Assembly (NCBI GenBank): GCA_963714145.1
Contig: OY970235.1
Span: forward strand, 6,448,001 to 6,512,000
Reading direction: 5' to 3'
Length of the DNA stretch: 64,000 nucleotides
Source: JBBWZH01 sp035544115
Lineage (GTDB): Bacteria; Actinomycetota; Actinomycetes; Mycobacteriales; CADCTP01
The notes under the pieces were generated by a model. The model was given only the letters and a program-made list of their open reading frames with translations, searched no databases and was not told the DNA's origin. The position numbers and the translations under genes were made by a program. Numbering within the stretch: position 1 is the stretch's first letter; each line of letters begins with the position of its first letter. Below are positions 58,066 through 64,000 of the stretch, one piece after another.

Positions 58066-59814
58066 GTGGTCTACGTGGTTTGGTCGCGTCCGGTTCCGCT
58101 GATCGGTGACGCGAGCGCGGCTTCGGAGCGGGCGCGTGATCCGGCTGGCTGGGCATTTCCCGATCCGGCCCGGCAGGCGCTGTATGACGTGATGGCCGCC
58201 CGCCGCGACGTCCGCCGATTCCGGCCGGACCCGGTCGACCCGGCGCAGCTGGATCGGGTCCTGGCCGCCGGGCATGGCGCGCCGTCGGTCGGCCACAGCC
58301 AGCCGTGGCGGTTCGTGGTGGTGACCGAGGCGCAGACACGGGAGCGGGCCGCGCTGATGGCCGACCGGGAACGGCTGCGGCAGGCCGCCATGTTCGAGCC
58401 GGACGCGGCCCGCCGGCTGCTGGACCTGCAGCTGGAGGGCATCCGGGAGGCCCCGCTCGGGGTGGTGGTGTGCTGCGACCGGCGGGCCCCGGCAGCTGGC
58501 GTGCTCGGCCGGGCCACCTTCCCGGACACCGACATCTGGAGTTGTGCCTGCGCGATCGAAAACATCTGGCTGGCTGCCAGGGCGGAGGGCCTGGGGCTCG
58601 GCTGGGTGACGCTGTTCCAGCCCGCCGAGCTGGCTGACCTGCTCGGCTTGCCGGCCGGCGTGGTCACGCTGGGGTGGTTGTGCCTCGGCTGGCCCGACCA
58701 GCGCCCGCCCGAGCCAGGGCTGCAGCGGGCTGGCTGGTCGCGCCGGCTGCCGCTGTCACAGGTCGTCATCGAGGAGCGGTGGTCGGCCGAGGCCACACCA
58801 CCGCCGCCACGCTCCCATCTGCGCGCGCCGTCGCCGGCCGCGGTGGTCGCCGCCCGGGACGCCGGCGACCGGCTGCTCACCGCACCCGGCTCACTCGGCG
58901 TGCTCGATCAGGTCACCGACCGGGCCATCGCGCTCGGGCACGGCGACCTACCGGCCGGCGTGCTGGTGCTGGCCGCGGCCGACCACCCGGTCGCTGAGCA
59001 CGGGATCTCGGCCTACCCGGCCGAGATCACCAGGGAGGTGCTGGCGGCCGCGGCCGCCGGGGAAGCGATGGGCGTGGCGGCGGCCCGGTCGGCGGGGTTA
59101 CGGGTCGAACTGGTTGACGCGGGTGTGGCCGGCGACCCGGTCGCCGGCGTCGACCGGATCGCCTGTCTGGATCCGCGCGGCGATCTGGTCGCCGCCGACG
59201 CCATGTCCGCCGCAGACACCAGCCGCGTCGTCGATGCCGGCCGGGTGGTCGGACGCCGGGTCGCGGCCGGCGGGCTGGTCGCGCTCGGCGAGGTCGGGGT
59301 CGGCAACACCACCGTGGCCGCGGCGCTGACCTGTGGCCTGCTCGATGTGGCGGCGCAGGCAGCGGTGGGGTTGGGCGCGAGTGCCGACACCGACATGCTC
59401 GACCGGAAGCGGGCCGTGGTCAACGCCGCGCTGGCGCGTGCACGCGCGGCCCACGGCGCGAACCTGGCCGACCCGCTGGTGGCGCTCGGCGCGCTCGGCG
59501 GACCGGAGATCGCGACGCTGGCCGGGGTGGTGCTCGGTGCCGCGGACGCCGGTGCGGTGGTGGTACTTGACGGGCTGGCCACGTCGATCGCGGCGCTCTG
59601 CGCGGTGCGGGTCGAGCCCGGGGTGGCCGCGCACCTGGTCGCCGGTCAGCGCAGCCGGGAGCTCGGGCACAGTCTGGTCCTTGCCGAGCTCGGCCTGGAA
59701 CCGGTACTCGACCTGCGCATCCGGGCCGGCGAGGGGGTCGGTGCCTGCCTGGCTGCCACTCTGGTCCGCGAGGCGCTGACCCTGCGCCGGACCGCGGCTC
59801 GGGTCAGCTACTGA
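58066..59814 (+). CDS. BluB-CobT fusion: 5,6-dimethylbenzimidazole synthase and its phosphoribosyltransferase
   Basis: 582 residues. Residues about 35-240 are BluB, the flavin-destroying DMB synthase: MAARRDVRRFRPDPV, HGAPSVGHSQPWRFVVV, PDTDIWSCACAIENIWLAAR and GLGLGWVTLFQPAELADLLG. After a Pro-rich linker, residues about 260-582 are CobT: LTAPGSLGVLDQV, AADHPVAEHGISAYP, LGEVGVGNTTVAAAL and the catalytic Glu in RAGEGVGACLAATLV. The protein would make DMB and attach it to ribose phosphate for the cobalamin lower ligand. Starts are GTG at 58066 or 58075; AGGG eight bases before 58075 favours the later one. A TTA codon occurs at residue 345. No cobalamin riboswitch is recognisable upstream. Confidence 0.93.
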   Translation: MVYVVWSRPVPLIGDASAASERARDPAGWAFPDPARQALYDVMAARRDVRRFRPDPVDPAQLDRVLAAGHGAPSVGHSQPWRFVVVTEAQTRERAALMADRERLRQAAMFEPDAARRLLDLQLEGIREAPLGVVVCCDRRAPAAGVLGRATFPDTDIWSCACAIENIWLAARAEGLGLGWVTLFQPAELADLLGLPAGVVTLGWLCLGWPDQRPPEPGLQRAGWSRRLPLSQVVIEERWSAEATPPPPRSHLRAPSPAAVVAARDAGDRLLTAPGSLGVLDQVTDRAIALGHGDLPAGVLVLAAADHPVAEHGISAYPAEITREVLAAAAAGEAMGVAAARSAGLRVELVDAGVAGDPVAGVDRIACLDPRGDLVAADAMSAADTSRVVDAGRVVGRRVAAGGLVALGEVGVGNTTVAAALTCGLLDVAAQAAVGLGASADTDMLDRKRAVVNAALARARAAHGANLADPLVALGALGGPEIATLAGVVLGAADAGAVVVLDGLATSIAALCAVRVEPGVAAHLVAGQRSRELGHSLVLAELGLEPVLDLRIRAGEGVGACLAATLVREALTLRRTAARVSY

Positions 59815-59818
59815 TCCG

Positions 59819-59873
59819 ACCGGGCTGGCCCGCCCACCGGCGGTGGCTCGGCTTCGCCGGCGGTCAGCCCGGT
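59819..59873. terminator. Possible bidirectional terminator between convergent genes
   Basis: ACCGGGCTG (59819-59827) pairs with 59865-59873, extended by a few further pairs including a wobble, around a 31-base loop. It overlaps the last codons of the leftward SARP gene. Weaker than the other hairpins in the window. Confidence 0.35.
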
Positions 59874-62749
59874 GGACTGGTGCCGGGCTCTGCGGGTGGC
59901 GCCGGGGTCTGGTCGAGGGTGGCGAGTTTGGCGCGGACGGTGCCGGCGCCGGGGTGGTTGAGGTCGGCGAAGATGTCCAGCGCGGCGGCCCAGGCGGTGC
60001 GGGCCTGGTCGGGCTGGCCGGCGGCATGGTGGGTGTCGCCGAGGTGGGTCTGGGTGTCGGCTTCGTCGTAGCGGTCGCCCAGGTCGCGATAGAGGGTCAG
60101 GGCGTGGTGGTAGCAATCGGCGGCCTCAGGATGCTGGGCGAGGTGGTGGTGGGCGTAGCCGAGGCTGTCCCATGCGGCGGCCTCCCCGTCGCGGTCACCG
60201 AGCTCCTGGAACAAGGCGAGGGCCTGCCGGCACCGGGTGACGGCCCGGGTGTGATCACCCAGCAGGACGTAGCACCAGCCGATGTTGTTGAGCGCGTTCG
60301 CCCGGCCACGGCGGTTGCCGATGGCACCGAAGAGGGTCAGGGCCTGCTGGGCGTGGTCGAGTGCCCTGTCGGGCCGGCCGCGCCGGTCCCACATGCCGCC
60401 GAGGGCGCGGTGGGTGTGAGCCTGGCCGACCATGTCCCCGGCTTCGGCGAACAGGTCCAGGGCGCGACGGAGGTGGGTGTGGGCCTCGTCGTGGCGGCCC
60501 AACAAGCTGCCGGCCTGGGCGAGCAGGCGGTGGGCCTGCGCCGTGGCCGTGAGATTGCCCAGCCGATCGGCGGCGGCCAAGGCGGTCTCCCAGACGCTGG
60601 CCAGGTCGTGCCAGTGCCCCCGCCGGTACAGCACGGTGTGCAGAGCCCAGGCCAGGTGCCAGGTATGGGTTTCGAACCCGGTCCCGTCGGCGACTCGTTG
60701 CGCTGCCAACAGGACCGGATGTTCGGCGGTCAACCAGGCCAGGGCGGCCCGCAGGTCGGCGGGTTGTTCCGGGGTGACGCCAGCGGCGGGTGGGGCGAGG
60801 GGAAGCTGGATCTGGTCCCGGGCCGGGGAGGCGAGCCGAGCGGCAGTGTGCGCGGTGTGGGTGTAGTGGTCCAGCAGCCGGGTGATGGCGGCCATGCGCT
60901 GATCGTCGGAGTCAACCGTCTGGGTGAAGTCGGCGGCGTAGGCGCGGAGTAGATCGTGGAAGCCGTACCGGCCGGGGGCGTGCTCTGTCAGCAGACCGGC
61001 GTGGGTCAGCTCCACCAGCGATCGGTGCGTGCTGGCCAGGGGGGTGGCGGTGAGGCTGGCCGCGGCCGCCGCGGAGCTATCCGGGCCGGGGTGCAGGCCG
61101 AGCAGGCGGAACAGACGGGCGGCATCCCGGGTGAGGGTGGTATAGGACCAGGAGAACACCGCCCGCACCTGGCCAAGGACGTCGTCTGCGTCCAGTCGAC
61201 CGGCCTGGCCGCTGGCGGTGGTGAGTTCGGCGGCCAGCGCGGTGAGGGGCAAGGTGGGGTGGGCGGCGGCGCGGGCGGCGACGATGGCCAGCGCGAGCGG
61301 CAGCCGCGCGCAGGCAGCGATGATCTCTTCAACCGCCCTGGGTTCAGCCGCGGTCCGGCCGGGTTCGATCCGGGACGCAAGTAGCTCCCGGGCCTCCTCA
61401 GCGGTGAGCAGGTCGAGGCTGAGGGAGTGGGCGCCGTCGGCGGCGACCAGGCCGGTGAGCGGGTCGCGGCTGGTCACCACCGCGACCGCGGTGGGGGTGC
61501 CGGGCAGCAGCGGCCGGGCGTGCGCGGCGTCGCGGGCGTTGTCGATCACCACCAGCATCCGCCTGCCCGCCAGCAGGCTGCGGTAGAGGGCGGCCTGCGC
61601 GTCGTGGTCGGCAGGGATCCGGTTGGCGGGCATCCCGAGCGCGTCGAGGAACCCGCGCACCGCCGCGGCCGAGGACATGACCTGCCCGCCGGGGTCGAAC
61701 CCGCGCAAGTTCACGTATAGCTGCCCGTCGGGGAACCGGTCGGCGACCCGGTACGCCCAGCGCACGGCCAGTGCGGTCTTGCCCACCCCGGCCGTGCCGG
61801 ACACCGCGGTGATCACCACCGCGGTCGGCGCATCGGCGGCAGCGGCTGCGAGCACCGCGTCGAGGCGGGCCAGGTGGACGGCCCGGCCGGTGAACCCTGG
61901 CACGTCACCGGGCAGCTGCGCCGGCAGCACGGCCACCCGGTCCGCCGGGGCGGGCTCGGCACCGGCCGGCGACGCGGCCGGCCGCGACACCTCACCGCGC
62001 AACACCGCCAGGTGCACCGCCTGCAGTTCAGCGCCCGGGTCGGCGCCGAGCTCGTCCGCCAGCCGTTCCCGCAGCGGGGCGTACACGTCCAGCGCGTCGG
62101 CCGTCCGACCGGTCGCCGCATACGCCCGCATCAGCACCGCGGCCAGCGGCTCCGCCAGCGGAAACTCGTCCAGCAGTGCGCGCACCGGCGCCGGCACGAC
62201 TGCCGGCTCACCGGCCCGTAACTCCGCGTCCGCCCACGCCACCACCGCCGCGAGGTGCTCCTGCCGCCACGAGTCGCGCAGCCGGCCGGCCCACTCCCCC
62301 GCCACTCCGGTCAGCGGATCGCCCCGCCAGCACCCGACCGCCTCCCGGAGCAGCCCCAGCCGCTCGCCGTCCCGGCCGGCACCGCGCGACACCTCGAGCA
62401 GCCGGCGGAACCGGTGCAGGTCCACCTCGTCCGGGTCGACCTCCAGCACGTACCCGCCGGCCCGGCGGGTGATCCGGACGTTCGGGTCCGACGCGGCGGG
62501 CCCCCGTTCGAGGCAGCGCCGCAGCCGGGTGATGTGGGTGTGCAACGTGCGCCGCGCCCGCTCCGGCGGATCCTCCCCCCAGACCCGATCCACCAGCACC
62601 TCCACCGGCACCAACCGGCCGGCGTCGACCGCCAGCGCCGCCAGCACGCCATACTGCCGCGGCCCACCCACCGCCAACTGGGTCGACCCGGCCCATACCT
62701 CGACCGGACCCAACAGCCGGAACCTCACCTCGACACGGTCAGCGACCAA
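59864..62749 (-). CDS. SARP/AfsR-family regulator with NB-ARC and TPR repeats
   Basis: 961 residues from a TTG at 62749. This start is preferred because AGGAGGG lies four bases upstream; in-frame ATGs further out (62803 and 62788) lack a ribosome site, and a GTG seven codons further in is also possible. Winged helix (RRTLHTHITRLRRCLERG), activation domain, LPGDVPGFTGRAVHLARLD, NB-ARC with SGTAGVGKTALAVRWAYR and MLVVIDNARDAAHARPLLPG, and TPRs (ALNNIGWCYVLLGDHTRAV, AAWDSLGYAHHHLAQHPEAA). Near-identical phrases link it to 47495-50314, indicating a duplication within the region. It is convergent with the BluB-CobT gene. Confidence 0.9.
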   Translation of the reverse strand: MVADRVEVRFRLLGPVEVWAGSTQLAVGGPRQYGVLAALAVDAGRLVPVEVLVDRVWGEDPPERARRTLHTHITRLRRCLERGPAASDPNVRITRRAGGYVLEVDPDEVDLHRFRRLLEVSRGAGRDGERLGLLREAVGCWRGDPLTGVAGEWAGRLRDSWRQEHLAAVVAWADAELRAGEPAVVPAPVRALLDEFPLAEPLAAVLMRAYAATGRTADALDVYAPLRERLADELGADPGAELQAVHLAVLRGEVSRPAASPAGAEPAPADRVAVLPAQLPGDVPGFTGRAVHLARLDAVLAAAAADAPTAVVITAVSGTAGVGKTALAVRWAYRVADRFPDGQLYVNLRGFDPGGQVMSSAAAVRGFLDALGMPANRIPADHDAQAALYRSLLAGRRMLVVIDNARDAAHARPLLPGTPTAVAVVTSRDPLTGLVAADGAHSLSLDLLTAEEARELLASRIEPGRTAAEPRAVEEIIAACARLPLALAIVAARAAAHPTLPLTALAAELTTASGQAGRLDADDVLGQVRAVFSWSYTTLTRDAARLFRLLGLHPGPDSSAAAAASLTATPLASTHRSLVELTHAGLLTEHAPGRYGFHDLLRAYAADFTQTVDSDDQRMAAITRLLDHYTHTAHTAARLASPARDQIQLPLAPPAAGVTPEQPADLRAALAWLTAEHPVLLAAQRVADGTGFETHTWHLAWALHTVLYRRGHWHDLASVWETALAAADRLGNLTATAQAHRLLAQAGSLLGRHDEAHTHLRRALDLFAEAGDMVGQAHTHRALGGMWDRRGRPDRALDHAQQALTLFGAIGNRRGRANALNNIGWCYVLLGDHTRAVTRCRQALALFQELGDRDGEAAAWDSLGYAHHHLAQHPEAADCYHHALTLYRDLGDRYDEADTQTHLGDTHHAAGQPDQARTAWAAALDIFADLNHPGAGTVRAKLATLDQTPAPPAEPGTSPPG

Positions 62750-63006
62750 CCATCCCTCCTGCGAACCTCGGGCACTACCCCTCCTCATCGGTGGTGCCTG
62801 CACGCGACGAGCGGAACCGTCACGTCCCCCAGCGCCAGTGAACCGTCTCGGGTTGGGTGCCGCCTCGTGTCTTGCGATGGATGCGGATCATGGCGAAGAG
62901 AGGCACCCGGCCGAGCAATGGAACGCGCGACGCTAGTCGAGACCGGATCCTCCCCAAACACGCCATCGCCGTCCGCCTCCTCGGCCGCCTCCTGCGCGGA
63001 TCGGCG

Positions 63007-63408
63007 CTACCCAACCGCCGCGCGATGCCTGTCGTCTTCCGCCGACCCGGCTTGCCGCCGCAGCCGAGCGGCGAGCAGCGATCCGGCGCAACCGGCGCCG
63101 GCGCCAACGCCGAACGCGAAGCCGGGCGAGATCCGTCCCAGGGCGACAGCAAGGCCGATCAGTCCGCCGAGCACCAGGAGCACCGCCGTCGCGGCGCCAA
63201 GCATCCCGACGACGAGGCGGAAAGTGCGACCCCAGTCCTCCGGATTCAAGAAGTCGAGCACCAACTCCAGCGGACTGCGCGGTGCCTCCACCGTCCGCAA
63301 CCCCGGCCGGCGCCGACCTCTTCTCGCCGCCTTGTGCACACGCGGTGAACCGACATCGAGCGGGCGATGAATGAGCTCCGGCGCTGGCGCGCGCGATGAA
63401 TGGTCCAC
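63007..63408 (-). CDS. Small membrane protein, unknown
   Basis: 133 residues if the GTG at 63408 is used. The part that looks coding begins near residue 40 (VEAPRSPLELVLDFLNPEDW), so a GTG at 63291 (94 residues) is an alternative; neither has a strong ribosome site. Two membrane helices are clear (LVVGMLGAATAVLLVLGGLI; GFAFGVGAGAGCAGSLLAA), with a basic C-terminal tail (RLRRQAGSAEDDRHR). No family was recognised. It may be expressed alone upstream of the leftward SARP gene. Confidence 0.5.
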   Translation of the reverse strand: MDHSSRAPAPELIHRPLDVGSPRVHKAARRGRRRPGLRTVEAPRSPLELVLDFLNPEDWGRTFRLVVGMLGAATAVLLVLGGLIGLAVALGRISPGFAFGVGAGAGCAGSLLAARLRRQAGSAEDDRHRAAVG

Positions 63409-63770
63409 TGTGGCAGTCGTCCCTCGAAGCCGGCTTCATGGCGTGCTCAGCCAGCCAGGCCGCAGGTGCTCCAGCCTGGCCGAGTTCGCGGTAGGGACGC
63501 GCCCGGCGCCTGTCCAGGCCGGGTCGGCCTGGACGACATCGGACACTCACTGCGACGAGAAGCATAGGCCATCGGGTCGGCCGCAGCGAGCACTCACTGC
63601 CGCTCCGACAGGGCTGACCAGCAGGTTTGTCATCCTGCACGTGAAAGGCCGACCTATCAGAACTCCGAGATCAGTGACTCTGTGTAGTAAGAATACAAAT
63701 CGATGCGGCACGGTGTGACACGAAGAATGCCAAAGTCGGCCATAGATGACGTAGAGTGCGCGTCCGACAG
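63409..63770. other. Intergenic stretch, lower GC, no gene seen
   Basis: About 360 bases. From 63620 to 63770 the base composition drops clearly (AGTAAGAATACAAATCGATG), unlike anything else in the window, and no frame on either strand has a ribosome site or coding-like codon use. It may be a regulatory region or a boundary of transferred DNA. Confidence 0.45.
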
Positions 63771-63806
63771 AGAGAGCCCCCGTCGAGGGTTCGACGGGGG
63801 CTCTCT
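63771..63806. terminator. Perfect 16-bp hairpin
   Basis: Bases 63771-63786 and 63791-63806 are exact reverse complements (AGAGAGCCCCCGTCGA arm) around a GGGT loop. It is the strongest hairpin in the window. No gene ends just before it on the plus strand, so it belongs either to a gene beyond the right edge reading leftward or to a small RNA. Confidence 0.75.
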
Positions 63807-63812
63807 CCAGAC

Positions 63813-63887
63813 TCCGGATCGAAACTGCTTCGCGGTAGGGACGATCCGGACGAGGGACCCCGGGGACGGTTCGCCCGTCCTCGGGGT
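63813..63887. other. Two further adjacent stem-loops (structured RNA candidate)
   Basis: TCCGGATCG (63813-63821) pairs with 63842-63850 around a 20-base loop. Right after it, 63857-63869 pairs with 63875-63887 (13 pairs, one G-U, 5-base loop), followed by TT. With the hairpin at 63771 this makes three stem-loops in about 115 bases. A terminator array or a small non-coding RNA are both possible. C-rich runs lie in the stems, not the loops, so it does not fit the actinobacterial 6C RNA. Confidence 0.5.
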
Positions 63888-64000
63888 TTCCTACCCGACC
63901 TCAGCCGGGTGTCCGCAGGGGTTGGTCAACTTGCCCCCGGCAAGACATCAGTTGGACGCCGGTGTCCGCACCCACCATTCCTGGGATCCTGCCGACTTCG

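Noticed and set aside
63771..63811. tRNA-like 3' end (GGTTCGA followed by CTCTCTCCA)
   Set aside because: No acceptor, D or anticodon arms can be folded upstream, and the segment is fully used by a perfect 16-bp hairpin.
63891..64000. Leftward open frames entering from the right edge and stopping near 63903-63950
   Set aside because: At most about 30 codons inside the window, with no recognisable motif; cannot be called a gene without the sequence beyond the edge.

Overview
The window is very GC-rich DNA with strong G/C third-codon bias, frequent GTG starts and long runs of ATGA/GTGA start-stop overlaps. It carries SARP/AfsR regulators, SigE-type ECF sigma factors with CU044_5270-like partners, a WXG-type secretion locus and a BluB-CobT fusion. 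Together these point to a chromosomal segment of a filamentous actinomycete, most like Micromonosporaceae (inference; no rRNA or tRNA is present to confirm it). No transposase, integrase, CRISPR array or tRNA was seen.

Region 1 (1-15565, all minus strand) is a tightly coupled biosynthetic operon and the most notable part of the window. It combines the opening steps of phosphonate biosynthesis (PEP mutase-like, phosphonopyruvate decarboxylase and a class I/II aminotransferase, i.e. a route to 2-aminoethylphosphonate) with a RiPP module: a 27-residue valine-rich candidate precursor with a perfect Shine-Dalgarno, followed by a cobalamin-binding radical SAM of the RiPP C-methyltransferase family. 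Around them lie an ATP-grasp-like ligase, two GNAT/FemAB-fold acyltransferases, two SAM methyltransferases, a nucleotidyltransferase, an NDK-like protein, an alpha/beta hydrolase and an MFS exporter. The operon runs off the left edge of the window. A divergent SARP-NB-ARC regulator (15700) is its likely controller. The reading as a phosphonate/C-methylated RiPP hybrid is inference, and a dehydrophos-like phosphonopeptide beside a separate RiPP is the main alternative.

Region 2 (18635-24894) holds a second hydrolase, a nitric oxide reductase with a small membrane partner, a membrane-anchored unknown and a sigma/CU044_5270 pair. Region 3 (25190-36207) has a second SARP-NB-ARC-TPR regulator, a large secreted subtilase, a second sigma/anchored-protein pair, an ice-binding-domain protein, a secreted glycine-rich 9-residue-repeat protein and a membrane-tethered LuxR-type regulator. 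Region 4 (36381-47226) has a secreted TAP-family hydrolase, a Tat-exported cholesterol-oxidase-like GMC enzyme, a 4-alpha-glucanotransferase, a PAS-GGDEF-EAL membrane protein, an unknown, a lipoprotein and a secreted metzincin protease.

Region 5 (47495-63408) has a third SARP regulator, an EspC-like/DUF1023 type VII-associated trio, a membrane-anchored jelly-roll-like protein and an SGNH hydrolase with a long Pro/Gly tail ending in a 9-bp tandem repeat. It continues with a SnoaL-like protein, a broken SARP fragment, a BluB-CobT fusion for the cobalamin lower ligand, a fourth SARP regulator and a small membrane protein. The last 600 bases carry no convincing gene but contain three stem-loops in a row.
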